A DNA stretch of 64,000 nucleotides from CAVQRC01 sp963715045 (GTDB lineage Bacteria; Planctomycetota; Planctomycetia; Pirellulales; Lacipirellulaceae): the NCBI GenBank assembly GCA_963715045.1, contig CAVQRC010000008.1, positions 186,001 to 250,000 on the forward strand, read 5' to 3'. Position 1 is the first letter of the stretch. Each line of letters starts with the position of its first letter. Positions 8,001 through 17,580 of the stretch are shown piece by piece. A program made the position numbers and the translations under genes. The notes beneath the pieces were generated by a model. It made no database searches and was not told where the DNA came from. It saw only the letters and a list, made by a program, of their open reading frames with translations.

Positions 8001-8957
8001 ATGCGGCCTGAAGTTGATCACCTGAACCATTTCCGATGGTGCCGCTGCCTCGTGCGGTCGCCGTCGGGGTTCACCCTTGTCGAGCTTCTCGTCGTCATTG
8101 CGATCATTGGAGTCCTGGTCGCCTTATTGTTGCCGGCCGTCCAATCCGTGCGCGAATCAGCACGGCGGACAGAATGTGTCAATCACCTTCGCCAGCTGGG
8201 CCTCGCGTTGCACAATCACCACGACCAGCAGGGCGCGCTGCCGCAAGCGGGCCAACCTCCACGCCGTGGTCTTTCCTGGACGGCCGCGATTCTCCCCTAT
8301 ATCGAGTATGCGAATCTTCAACAGCAAATCGATTACGAACGCGACTTCGACTACGTGACCAACGGGCGGGTGACGCTGACCGCGATCCCGCTCCTTTTGT
8401 GCCCGTCGCAGGAAAATGCCCGCAGCGTGCTACGCAGTGTCTTCAACATCGGGGCTGATCTGGTGGATGGCCAGGAACCCTTCACAACTCACTTCTATGG
8501 CATCCTGGGTGCCGAAGGGGACCACCCGCTGACCGGCGAGCCGTATCCGGTCGTCGCGACGGGAACGTGCGGTGGATTTGCCCAGAATGGCGCGATGCCG
8601 CGTGAGAAGGGAGTTGCCTTCCGTGAGATTACCGACGGTCTGACAAAGACCTTCCTGCTTGGCGAACTCTCGTGGAGTGAGGCCGGAATTCACCGCAGCT
8701 GGTTGCGTGGATGTGACACGGGCGCTGGCTGCCGATCCTGTGGTTCATCCAAGAACGTGGAGCACGCAATCAACCTGTTCTCCTACTCGACCTTTCTGCA
8801 AGGATTCAATGATGCCAGTTTCGGCAGTGAGCATCCCGGAGGCACCCATTTTCTGTTCGCGGGGGGACAAGTCTCGTTCGTGTCAGAGAGCATTAGTCTC
8901 GGTGTCTACAAGACGGCCGCCAGTCGCGACGGCGAGGAGCCCAATGCGTTTGAGTAA
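8001..8957 (+). CDS. DUF1559 protein with type II pseudopilin-like N-terminus
   Basis: The protein has 318 residues. A short leader ends in the prepilin cleavage motif GFTLVELLVVIAIIG, with processing expected after the Gly, and continues as a hydrophobic helix to about residue 45. The DUF1559 signature ARRTECVNHLRQLGLALHN follows. The C-terminal part has GGTHFLFAGGQVSFVSESIS, the usual end block of the family. Members are abundant in planctomycetes and are thought to be exported by a type II or type IV pilus-like system; substrates are unknown. The next gene overlaps the end by 14 bases, so the two form an operon. Confidence 0.9.
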   Translation: MRPEVDHLNHFRWCRCLVRSPSGFTLVELLVVIAIIGVLVALLLPAVQSVRESARRTECVNHLRQLGLALHNHHDQQGALPQAGQPPRRGLSWTAAILPYIEYANLQQQIDYERDFDYVTNGRVTLTAIPLLLCPSQENARSVLRSVFNIGADLVDGQEPFTTHFYGILGAEGDHPLTGEPYPVVATGTCGGFAQNGAMPREKGVAFREITDGLTKTFLLGELSWSEAGIHRSWLRGCDTGAGCRSCGSSKNVEHAINLFSYSTFLQGFNDASFGSEHPGGTHFLFAGGQVSFVSESISLGVYKTAASRDGEEPNAFE

Positions 8958-9378
8958 TCGACGATGCAGCTGGGTCCGGCTCGGCTGCTCCCTCTTGGCC
9001 GTCTGCTGTACGACAACCGTGGGGTGTGAAACGCGGCGGGATGACGAGTTTCAGGTCTCTGGCGAGGTTCGTTTCGCCGGTGAACCTGTTCCCGCGGGTT
9101 ACATCTTGTTCAATCCCTCTGTCAAGGATGGAACCGACGGACTGCAAGGATATGCTGAGATCGAAGCGGGTCACTACAGCACGAGCGGTTCTCAGAAAGG
9201 CGTAACAGGTGGGACGTACCGCGTGAAGCTTTACGGTTTCGAGAAGGGATCCACCCCGAAGCAGCTCTTCGAACCGTACGAAATCACGGTGGAGTTCTCG
9301 CCAGACCGCGAGACGCTCGATTTCGAAGTGCCTGCCTCGGCAAGAACGGAGAAGGCCGAAGCCCTGCCGCCCACCTGA
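8944..9378 (+). CDS. Small lipoprotein with carboxypeptidase-regulatory-like domain
   Basis: The start is the ATG at 8944, inside the last codons of the DUF1559 gene. It gives 144 residues: a basic N-terminus, a hydrophobic segment LGCSLLAVCCTTTVGC and a lipobox-like end with Cys 28. The mature part is a small beta domain (EFQVSGEVRFAGEPVPAGYI, VTGGTYRVKLYGFE) of the transthyretin-like type common in planctomycetes directly after DUF1559 genes. A surface-anchored partner of the pseudopilin is a fair inference; no enzymatic residues are visible. Confidence 0.8.
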   Translation: MRLSNRRCSWVRLGCSLLAVCCTTTVGCETRRDDEFQVSGEVRFAGEPVPAGYILFNPSVKDGTDGLQGYAEIEAGHYSTSGSQKGVTGGTYRVKLYGFEKGSTPKQLFEPYEITVEFSPDRETLDFEVPASARTEKAEALPPT

Positions 9379-9664
9379 GCAGCTGCGTCTGCCCCGGCTG
9401 CGAGGTCCGTTCGTTAAGGTTTTGGCCTGGAAACTACGGCCAGAATGACGTTCATCGCCCGCTTCTCGATGGCACTTTCGAGCCATGTGTTCGCATCGAG
9501 ACGCGTTTGTCACGGTGCCGAGGGGCATCTCCGGTTGTGCCGCCTGAAGACAAGGCAGCCGCCGAGCAGGGCAGTCAAGCTGGCCACGGCAGCGCCGTCG
9601 GCTCGGGAATGGCGACGCGTATCCGGGATCCAGTCGGGTGGGACGTATCGTACCCGAATCTGGT
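9379..9664. other. Intergenic region between convergent genes, nothing recognised
   Basis: About 286 bases separate the lipoprotein stop from the end of the minus-strand Fe-S gene. I see no convincing terminator, RNA or coding frame in it. Confidence 0.5.
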
Positions 9665-11786
9665 CTAAGCGGAGGAGGTTTTGCGGGTGCCATTGGCCTC
9701 GACCAGGATCTCTGCGATGTCCTTGACGGCGACACTGTCGTCGCGGGCTTTCATGCCGTCGCCGACCATGATCAAGCAGAAGGGACAACTTACCGCCACC
9801 GTTTTTCCTCCGGTCGCATGCAGTTCCTCGATGCGGCTGCCGCCAATGCGTTGCCCGACAGGGTCATCGAACCACATCCGCCCCCCGCCGGCACCGCAGC
9901 AAGCCGTATCGCCGCCGCATCGCGGTGGCTCGCGAATGATCCCCTCGCCGCCGGTACCGAGTGCCGCCTGGAGTACGGCGCGTGGTTCCTCGGCGATGTG
10001 ATTGACACGGGCCAGATAGCAGGGGTCGTGGTAGACGATGGGCGTCTGTTCCGCACCGTTGGGGGCAGGCGGCGCGAGTCGACCCGAGGCCACCAACTCG
10101 GCAAGGAGCTGGCTATGGTGCACGACTTCATAACGCCCGCCAAGTTGCGGATAGTCGTTGCGAAAGCTGTTGAGGCAGTGGGGGCAGTGCGTGACGATCC
10201 TGGTGACGCGGGCCTCGGCAAGTGTTTCGACATTCGCGGCGGCAAGCTCCTGAAACAGGAACTCGTCGCCGATCCGTCGTGCCGACTCGCCCGTGCAGCG
10301 TTCGCGACTGCCCAGGACGGCGAAGTTGACGCCGGCCTGGGTGAGCAACTGGACGACACTGCGGGCGACTTTCTGAACACGACGATCGTAAGCGGCCGCG
10401 CAACCGACCCAGTAGAGGATCTCGAAGTCGGGACATTGCTCGACCGTGGGTACGTCGAGACCTTCGGCCCAGGCGAATCGCTCGTTGGCGGGCAGTCCCC
10501 AGGGATTCCCGGAGCGTTGGGTCTTCTGCAGGCTGGTCGCGGCTGAGCCCCGGAAGTCGCCCATCCCGACGAGATGCCGTCGCATGTCGGTAATCATGTC
10601 GACGGGGCTGATTCCGAGTGGGCAGACGGTGGTGCACGCAGTGCAGGTGGTACACGACCACAGCGAGTCGGCCTGGATAACGTGTCCCGTGCAGCGAGGG
10701 CAGTTCGCCGTCGTCGTCCGGGCCGCGTCTGGTCAGCGTCCCTTTCGCGGCGAGATCGTCGAGATGGTGGCGGAGGTCCTGAACGATACTTCTGGGGGAT
10801 AGCGGCTTGCCGGATTCGAATGCCGGACAGGCATCCTGGCAACGTCCGCAGGCGACGCAGGCATCGAGTTGCCGCAATTGGCCGCGGGTGAAGTCGTCGA
10901 TGGCGCCGACGCCGATTTTTCCGGTTTCCTCGACCTGCTCCATGGCGAGAAACTTCATGCTGCCCAGTGACTCGTCACGTAACAGGAGCTGGATACTGCC
11001 GGCGATGGAATGAAAGAGTCTGGTGTATGGGAAAGCGGCAATGAGGGCGAGCGCGAGCAGGGCGTGTCCCCACCACCAGAGCAGATGCAGCGTGGCTGCC
11101 AGGGGGGCGTCGGTTCCGAGGGCCTGAAGCCCGCGGGCGACCACGTACCCGAGAGGCGAAACACCGGGCAGGGGTGCGGACTGACTGAGAATGCGGAGAC
11201 CTTCGAGGATGTAGCCGGAGAAGCCGATGGCGGCGAGGAGGGCCAGTACGAGCCAGTCAGCGGGGCGGTGTTCGAAAGATCCGGCACGGCGGAATCGACG
11301 GACGGCGAAGATCAGGCATCCGGCGAGCAGGGCGACACCGGCGACGTCCATCGCAATTTCGAACACGACATAGTAGACGCCAAAGTGGAAGACGGGCTGA
11401 TCGGGGGCTCTTCCCAGGGCCGCCGCCAGGAGGTGCTCGATGGCGATCAGCGTGGTCCCGAGCAGAAGCACGAGGAAGCCGCCATAGAGCAGTGCATGGG
11501 CCCGGTCGGCCGTTGGTCGGCCGCGGAATCTGCCCAACAGGAGCACGTCGCGGAAGAACCGACGGGCGAGGGTCGCCATTGGGGACGCGTCGGATCCGAC
11601 CCGCCCGAGGCTCCAGAGACGGCTGCGGCGAAAGATCCCGTATGCCAGGATCAGGACCGCGATGGCAGCGATGCCGTAGAAGAGCCACTTCGCGGCGGGC
11701 GGGACGCCGCCGAAAATCTCCCGCGTGGCTCGCCAGAGGGCCGAGGATTCGGCAGCGGCGATGGTCGATGGCAGAGACTCAGTCAT
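9665..11786 (-). CDS. Membrane Fe-S ETF:quinone oxidoreductase (EMO type), one frameshift
   Basis: Read across one frameshift it has about 706 residues. It holds a NarI-like membrane part with about six hydrophobic helices (first AAKWLFYGIAAIAVLILAYG), two 4Fe-4S motifs (CVACGRCQDACP, CTTCTACTTVCP) and two CCG-type heterodisulfide-reductase domains (CPHCLNSF, HDPCYLARVN, CCGAGGGRMW, CPFCLIM). This is the architecture of membrane ETF:(methyl)menaquinone oxidoreductases. The break is one extra C in CCC at 10686-10688; removing it gives LHGHVIQADSLWSCTTC. The ATG at 11786 overlaps the stop of etfA by 8 bases, so translation is coupled. It would pass electrons from ETF to the quinone pool. Confidence 0.85.
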
Positions 11787-12762
11787 GCTCACGCTTCGAT
11801 GCTGCTTCGAGGGCTTCAATCAGCTGCGGCACGATTTCGTAGACATCTCCCCGCAACCCGTAGTCGGCGACCTCGAACATGGGCGCATCGGGATCGGTAT
11901 TAATGGCCACGATCGTCTTGGCATTTTTCATTCCCGCGAGATGTTGCACGGCTCCCGAAATCCCCAGCGCAACGTACAGGTCGGGGGCGACGATCTTGCC
12001 GGTTTGCCCGACCTGGGTTTCATTGGGCGCGATGCCCGCATCGACCAATGCCCGGGAGCTGCCGGTCGCGGCCTGGAGGGCGTCGGCCAGACCACCGACG
12101 AGCCGTTCATAGTCTTCGCTGTTCTTGATGGCCCTGCCACCCGAGACCACGATCCGGGCTTCGGTCACGTCGGGCCGGTCGTTGGCCTTGGAGACGACGG
12201 AAACGAATTCCATGCCGCCCGGCAACGCCGCCACATCGCATTCCAGCAGAGTCACCTGGCCGGCCGCGCCGCCGGGCTCGACGGCCGGGTAGGACGAGGG
12301 ACGGACGGTGACAATCTGCGGGTGCCCCTTGAGACGCACGGTGGCCAGCACGGCACCGGCGTACGTCGGTCGGTCGTACTCGAGGCCCTCATCGGTCAAC
12401 CGATGCGCGACGACTTCGCTCGCCATGGCGCCTCCGAGGAGACCACCCGCTCGGCTGACGATGTCTTTGGCGAAGCTCGTCGCGGCGGCCGCCACGAGAT
12501 CAAAACCGTGGTTGTCCGCCACGTCGTGAATGAGCTGGGCGTACTGGTTGGCGATGGGATGTGCCAGGCAGGGAGCCGATAGCATCAGCACGTCGCCGGT
12601 CGCCTTGGCCTGCTCACTGACCTGCTGGATGTCATCGCCCAGCACGAGCCACGTCGCGGTTCCATCGGTCTGATCGGCAACATCACGAGCGAACTGCATA
12701 CATGACAGACTGGCGGGCCGGAGCGCACGCCCGTCGTGTTCGGCAATGACGAGAACTTTCAT
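11779..12762 (-). CDS. etfA: Electron transfer flavoprotein alpha subunit
   Basis: The start is the ATG at 12762 (MKVLVIAEHDGRALRPAS), giving 327 residues. The N-terminal half is the Rossmann-like ETF domain. The C-terminal FAD-binding region has ARIVVSGGRAIKN, APNETQVGQTGKIVAPDLYV, LGISGAVQHLAGMKNAKTIV and AINTDPDAPMFEVADYGLRG, the classic alpha-subunit blocks. It forms a soluble FAD/AMP heterodimer with EtfB and carries electrons from dehydrogenases to a membrane quinone reductase. It is translationally coupled to that reductase, but is separated from etfB by an AT-rich stretch of 240 bases. Confidence 0.95.
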   Translation of the reverse strand: MKVLVIAEHDGRALRPASLSCMQFARDVADQTDGTATWLVLGDDIQQVSEQAKATGDVLMLSAPCLAHPIANQYAQLIHDVADNHGFDLVAAAATSFAKDIVSRAGGLLGGAMASEVVAHRLTDEGLEYDRPTYAGAVLATVRLKGHPQIVTVRPSSYPAVEPGGAAGQVTLLECDVAALPGGMEFVSVVSKANDRPDVTEARIVVSGGRAIKNSEDYERLVGGLADALQAATGSSRALVDAGIAPNETQVGQTGKIVAPDLYVALGISGAVQHLAGMKNAKTIVAINTDPDAPMFEVADYGLRGDVYEIVPQLIEALEAASKREHD

Positions 12763-13002
12763 GGGAACGTCAGCATCTCCGTCCGCAAGAATGAAAACAC
12801 AAGACAAACAACGAGCCACAAACGAATTACAAACCGGATGAATTAGAAGGAAAGCAGATCTGTGACATTCCTGATCTTTGCTATTTGATCACTTGGTTTT
12901 TGGAGGTTGTTTGAGATTTGTGATTTGAATATTGAAATTTCTTCCCCCGGTGGTTGGATTACTCGGTTATCCCTCAGGTCCAGGGTCAGGAGGGGGCCAG
13001 CG
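12763..13002. other. AT-rich spacer between etfB and etfA
   Basis: Bases about 12785-12965 are much richer in A and T than anything nearby and contain degenerate TTTG/ATTTG repeats (GAGATTTGTGATTTGAATA). etfB and etfA are normally adjacent, so this looks like an inserted intergenic element. It could carry a promoter for etfA, but no specific site can be assigned. Confidence 0.5.
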
Positions 13003-13755
13003 TTAGGTGAGCACTTCGTCTGCCTGCAATCGCTCGATCAGCTCGCGGGCGGTCTGCACGTGCTGGCAATGCCGTACGTTCTCCTGGGTGCGGACGTTCA
13101 AGACCGTGACGCGGGGTTCAGGGACGACCGCCAGCTCGTTGAGCGAGACGGTATCGAGCGGCTTCTTCCTGGCCCGCATGATCGCCGGCAGCGAGGCGTA
13201 ACCAGGTTCGTTGAGCCGCAGGTCGGCTGTGATGACCGCGGGCAGGTCGACGCGGATCGTTTCGATACCGGCATCGGTTTCCCGCTCGACGAGGGCCTGC
13301 TTGCCGTCGATGGATACGGACGAGGCAAAGGTCGCTTGCGGCCAGCCCAAACGCGCCGCGAGGAATTGCCCGGCCTGATTGCTGTCGTCATCGACCGCCT
13401 GTTTACCCATGATCACGAGGTCGGGAGATTCGCGGTTCACGATCTCGAGCAGGACGCTGGATACATTCCAGGGGTCGAACTGGGAATCGGTCGGGACATG
13501 GATCGCGCGGTCGGCACCCATCGCCAAGGCAGTCCGCAACTCGGTTTCGTAGTCGTCGCTGCCGATCCCGACAGCGATGATTTCGCAGTCGCCCCCGATG
13601 CGATCGCGGATCCGCACGGCCTCTTCGAGCGCAATCGCGTCAAACGGATTGACGACGTACGGCATCTGATCGGCATCGATGCCCGTTCCGTCTGCCAGGG
13701 CCCGGACTTTTTGATCGGTGTCGATGACTCGTTTGGTGGGAACGACGATTTTCAT
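13003..13755 (-). CDS. etfB: Electron transfer flavoprotein beta subunit
   Basis: The protein has 250 residues and starts at the ATG at 13755 (MKIVVPTKRVIDTDQKV). Family blocks seen are MPYVVNPFDAIALEEAVRI, IVNRESPDLVIMGKQAVDDD (the recognition-type region), NQAGQFLAARLGWPQATF and VDLPAVITADLRLNEPGYAS. It binds AMP and pairs with EtfA. Its ATG overlaps the stop of the upstream dehydrogenase gene (ATGA), which ties ETF to that enzyme as the likely electron donor. Confidence 0.95.
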   Translation of the reverse strand: MKIVVPTKRVIDTDQKVRALADGTGIDADQMPYVVNPFDAIALEEAVRIRDRIGGDCEIIAVGIGSDDYETELRTALAMGADRAIHVPTDSQFDPWNVSSVLLEIVNRESPDLVIMGKQAVDDDSNQAGQFLAARLGWPQATFASSVSIDGKQALVERETDAGIETIRVDLPAVITADLRLNEPGYASLPAIMRARKKPLDTVSLNELAVVPEPRVTVLNVRTQENVRHCQHVQTARELIERLQADEVLT

Positions 13756-15015
13756 GACGTCTGAGTGCTCTCTGTTTCCGGGCGTTCGACCCGACCGTAG
13801 TAGCTGGCGGCCATTTCCAGGCACCTGGCCTTGATGTCATCCCGCTGCTGGTAGCCGGGAAGATCGAAGTAGCGATCGGCCTCGATGGCGGCGATATCGT
13901 ATTGTGTCGCGCCGTCGAGAATCATCTCGGCCATGATCAATCCGATCACGGGGCTTTGCACGATCCCGTGGCCGGAGAAGCCGGCACAGTGGTAGAGCCC
14001 CCCGATCTCGGGAAGCTGCCCGCAGAACGGTCGGCCGTCCGGGGTAAAGGTCATGATGCCGGTGGTGATGGTCATCGGGGTGCGTTCGTTGATCCAGGGA
14101 AAGCGTTGCTGCGTCGCGTGGAGCAGCATGGCGACGTGGATCGAGTCGCGGCGGGCCTTCATGGCCGACATGTCGAAATCGGCCGGAAGCTGTTCCATGT
14201 CATAGGCCGCCGGTTCGGCCTCGTAGATTCCCACGAGGATGCCGCCTGCCTCTGGGCGGCCGTAGATCCGGTGGTGGCGATTGCGAAAGGCAGGACTGAG
14301 GCGATCGACCGGGTGGCTGGGATCGGGGCGCGTGGTGAGGTAAACGTGTCCGATGGCGGCGGTGGGTAGCGTGGCATCGGCGAGCAGGGCATTGAGGTAG
14401 GACCAGGGACCGCCCGCGTTGACGACGACGGCCGCCTCGCACCTCCCCTGGGGCGTCGTCACGCCCGTGACGCGGCCCCCCTCGACGTGAATGTCGCTCA
14501 CGGGCGTGTTGGTGAGGTACTCGACTCCCAGCCGCTTGCCCTCCTTGATGTAGGCGGCCACCAGTTCGGCCGGCTGAAGGTGGCCATCGGTCGGACAGTA
14601 ACAGGCGTCGATGAGGTCGTCCGTCTTCATGTATGGCATGCGTTCGGCAACTTCGCTGATCGGCATGTGATCAATCTCGAAGCCGATCGCTTTGCCCATC
14701 GCGACCAGGGCCGCCACTTCGGCCGCCCGCTCCTCGGTTTCTGCAATCCGGACCGAGCCGGTTTGCACGAAGATTTCTTCGCCCGTCTTGTGTTCGAGCT
14801 CGGTGACGATTTTGACGCCGTCCATCAGCATCCGAGTGTGCTCGCTGGTTCCGCGAAGCTGCCCGAGCAAACCGGCGGCGCGACCGGTCGACCCGTTGCC
14901 GAGCCGATCCCGCTCGAGAAGGAGCACGCGGGTGCCGCGGCGAGCCAGCTGCATCGCCGTACTCAATCCGGCGACACCGCCGCCGATGACGATTACGTCT
15001 GCCGTCTGGTGACAT
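13752..15015 (-). CDS. FAD-dependent oxidoreductase, DAO / dimethylglycine-dehydrogenase type, N-terminal frameshift
   Basis: About 420 residues when read from the ATG at 15015 with one extra base removed at 15008-15009. That joins MSQTADVIVIGGGVAGLSTA, the Rossmann FAD-binding motif (GxGxxG), to the rest. Other DAO-family blocks are VLLLERDRLGNGSTGRAAGL, VVVNAGGPWS and GLYHCAGFSGHGIVQSPVIG at the C-terminal FAD site. The family oxidises amines or amino acids such as sarcosine, dimethylglycine or D-amino acids. The ATGA overlap with etfB argues that it is a dehydrogenase feeding ETF and not an oxidase. The substrate cannot be read from the sequence. Confidence 0.85.
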
Positions 15016-15042
15016 GAGAGCTTTCGAGGTTCAGGCTGTTCA

Positions 15043-15105
15043 GGCTGGAGGCTGGAGGCTGGAGGCTGGAGGCTGGAGGGGGGAGACTGGAGACTGGAGG
15101 CTGGA
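15043..15105 (-). repeat. Heptanucleotide tandem repeat (nine units)
   Basis: GGCTGGA is repeated five times exactly, then GGGGGGA, GACTGGA twice and GGCTGGA again. It sits 28 bases upstream of the minus-strand dehydrogenase start and about 120 bases before the plus-strand phosphotransferase. Being in the shared upstream region, its length could vary by slippage and alter spacing of either promoter. Confidence 0.85.
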
Positions 15106-15228
15106 CGGGGGCGTTCGCTTCGGGACGTAGTTTCTCGATATCATCCAGACCATGCACTAGCGGCCGGCGGGACCGCATCTCACACCGGGAAAATTCACAA
15201 AACCCACAAACCCACAAAAACCTCCTCC

Positions 15229-16255
15229 ATGCTCCGGATCTCTGCTGCCAATGTCGAGGCTTATCTCAGGACGCGGAGGCTGCTTCCGGCGACGGCCGCG
15301 TTGCGGGTTTCGCCGCTGGGGGGCGGCGTTTCGAACACGGTGCTGTTGCTGGAATGGGATCAAGCACCGTTTGATTCTAAAGCAGCCGTTGAATCGGCTG
15401 CGAGTTCAAGACGAATGGTCGATTGATGTTTCGCGCAACGCCAACGAGGTTGAAGGTTTGCGGCTCGCGCATCGCGTCCTGCCGACCGGCACCGTGCCCC
15501 CGGTGGTCGACCACGACGACGCGAATTGCGTACTGCTGATCGAACCGGCGGTCGTCGGAGCCAAGTCCTACCGGGAGCAGTTGCTGGCCGGCGTGGCGGA
15601 GCTCTCCGTGGCCAGCGAAGCAGGACAATTGCTGGCCCAGATGCACAATGCGTTTGCCGCAGATCGGTTCGCCCGCGAGCGATTCGGCGATGCCACGATT
15701 TTTAATCAGGCCCGCACCGACCCCTACTTTCGGACCGCCGCCGAACGGCTGCCTCAGTATCGGCGAGCCATTGAGGATCAGATCGCGCGACTCGCGGAGC
15801 AGCAGCGGACCTTGATTCACGGCGACTTCAGCCCCAAGAACCTGATCGTTCAGCCCGCGGGCCCGCTGGTTCTCATCGACTTCGAGGTCGTACATTACGG
15901 CGACCCCTGCTTCGATGTCGCGTTCTGTCTGGCGATGTACGTGCTGATGGCGGTTCGATTCCAGGAGCAAACCGGCAACCATCTCGCCGCGGCGGGAGCA
16001 TTCTGGGAAGCTTACCGTGAGAGGGCCCGTGTCATGACGTCGGCCGTGCTGGAATCCGAGACCCTGCCTCTGTTGGGCTGCATGTTGCTGGCACGGATCG
16101 ACGGCAAATCGAAATTCGAGTACATCACCGAGGAGAGTATGAAAGAGACCGTCAGAAATCTGGCCGGCCGCATCCTGGGCTACGAATTTTCGACGATGCA
16201 GGCAGCGATTGCGGCAGTGTCTGCAATGGCGGCGGACCGCCCGGAAACGGTATGA
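15229..16255 (+). CDS. APH-family small-molecule phosphotransferase, one frameshift
   Basis: Read through one frameshift it has about 341 residues. The N-lobe starts MLRISAANVEAYLRTRRLL with the nucleotide-binding loop SPLGGGVSNTVLLLEWD. One extra A at 15362-15363 breaks the frame; removing it gives DQHRLILKQPLNRLRV, containing the ATP-binding Lys. The catalytic loop is TLIHGDFSPKNLIVQ (HGDxxxxN) and the metal motif LVLIDFEVVHYGDPCFD. Aminoglycoside/choline-kinase-type enzymes phosphorylate hydroxyl groups of small molecules. The stop overlaps the start of the enolase gene (ATGA), so the substrate is likely handled by both enzymes. Confidence 0.85.
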
Positions 16256-17580
16256 ACGCCTATCACATCGAGCGGGTCGCTGCGCGGGAAGTGTTCGATT
16301 CTCGTGGGCGACCGACGATCGAAGTCGATCTTTGGCTTCGCGGCGGAGGGCAGGGGAGGGCGATGGTCCCGTCGGGAGCATCGACGGGCCGTCACGAGGC
16401 GGTCGAACTCCGCGATGGAGAGCATCGGCATGCGGGTCGCGGCGTGCTGACCGCGGTTGCCAACGTCATCTCGATCATCGGGCCAGCGATTTCGGGTCAG
16501 GACGCCCGCGACCAGAGCGGCCTGGACATGCGGCTGATTGAACTCGACGGGACGCCAGACAAGTCGCGACTCGGGGCCAATGCGATCCTCGGTGTTTCCC
16601 TGGCGGCGGCCCGGGCGGTTGCGGCTGCCGATCGGAAGCCGTTGTGGAGTTCGCTGGCTGCGACCCACCAATTGGTGCCCTCGCTTCCGCTACCGATGGT
16701 CAACATGATCAGCGGCGGGATGCACGCCCGACGAAGCCTCGACATCCAGGACTACCTGATCGTGCCCGTGGCGGCCGACTCGATGCACGCGGCGATCGAG
16801 ATGGCGCTCGACGTCTATCGCGCGGTCGCAGCGATCCTCGCGGCCCGAGGCCTGTCGACGCTCAGGGCCGACGAAGGAGGCTTTGGGCCGCTGCTGGCGA
16901 GTAATCGCGAACCCCTCGAGGTCCTGCTCGAGGCCTGCGAGCGGGCGGGCTACGAGCCTGGCAGCCAGATCGCATTCGCCCTCGATGTCGCCGCGTCACA
17001 CTTCTTCAACGAATCCGCGGGGCAGTACGAACTGCAACGCGACCAGCGAAAGCTGTCGGCATCGGAGATGATCGATCTGCTGGAGGAGTGGTGCGATTGC
17101 TATCCGATCTGCTCGATCGAAGATCTGCTGGCCGAAGACGACTGGGAGGGCTGGCAGGCGGCGACCGCACGGCTGGGATCGCGAATCCAGCTCGTGGGCG
17201 ACGACTTGTTCACGACCAATCGCACGCGGCTTGCCAGGGGCATCGGGCAGCGGGCGGCGAATGCCGTGCTGGTGAAGATGAACCAGGTAGGCACGCTGAC
17301 CGAGACGATTCAGGTCGTCGAGGAAGCGAAGCAGGCCGGCTTTGCCACGATCGTTTCCGCACGTTCGGGCGAAACCGAAGACCCGAGTCTCGCGGACCTC
17401 GCGGTCGCGACGGGCGCCGGACAGATCAAGATCGGTTCGGTCCAATCGTCGGAACGGATGGCCAAGTACAACCAGTTGCTGAGAATCGCGGAGCAGATTT
17501 CCGCCGCGGGTGGGGAGTTCCCGCGCGACGACGCGCGTCGGCTGAGTGGCGGGGGTGGCAAACAATTTGGAAAATTTTGA
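16252..17580 (+). CDS. Divergent enolase paralogue
   Basis: Its 442 residues align with enolase from end to end: REVFDSRGRPTIEVDLWL, PSGASTGRHEAVELRDG, DEGGFGPLLASN, the metal ligands D in ALDVAAS, E in CSIEDLLAEDDW and D in LVGDDLF, the catalytic Lys in ANAVLVKMNQVGTLTET and the Lys in GQIKIGS. Two active-site blocks differ from canonical enolase. The usual HxxxxxDIQE loop ends in Asp (HARRSLDIQDYLIVPV), and the SHRSGETED loop reads SARSGETED, losing the substrate-contacting His. A glycolytic role is therefore uncertain. Co-expression with a phosphotransferase suggests dehydration of a different phosphorylated acid, or a moonlighting or regulatory role. Confidence 0.85.
   Translation: MNAYHIERVAAREVFDSRGRPTIEVDLWLRGGGQGRAMVPSGASTGRHEAVELRDGEHRHAGRGVLTAVANVISIIGPAISGQDARDQSGLDMRLIELDGTPDKSRLGANAILGVSLAAARAVAAADRKPLWSSLAATHQLVPSLPLPMVNMISGGMHARRSLDIQDYLIVPVAADSMHAAIEMALDVYRAVAAILAARGLSTLRADEGGFGPLLASNREPLEVLLEACERAGYEPGSQIAFALDVAASHFFNESAGQYELQRDQRKLSASEMIDLLEEWCDCYPICSIEDLLAEDDWEGWQAATARLGSRIQLVGDDLFTTNRTRLARGIGQRAANAVLVKMNQVGTLTETIQVVEEAKQAGFATIVSARSGETEDPSLADLAVATGAGQIKIGSVQSSERMAKYNQLLRIAEQISAAGGEFPRDDARRLSGGGGKQFGKF

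Noticed and set aside
10680..10700. Programmed ribosomal frameshifting in the Fe-S gene and others
   Set aside because: The frame changes occur at varied short sequences, in many unrelated genes, and without a common slippery site or downstream structure, so error is simpler.
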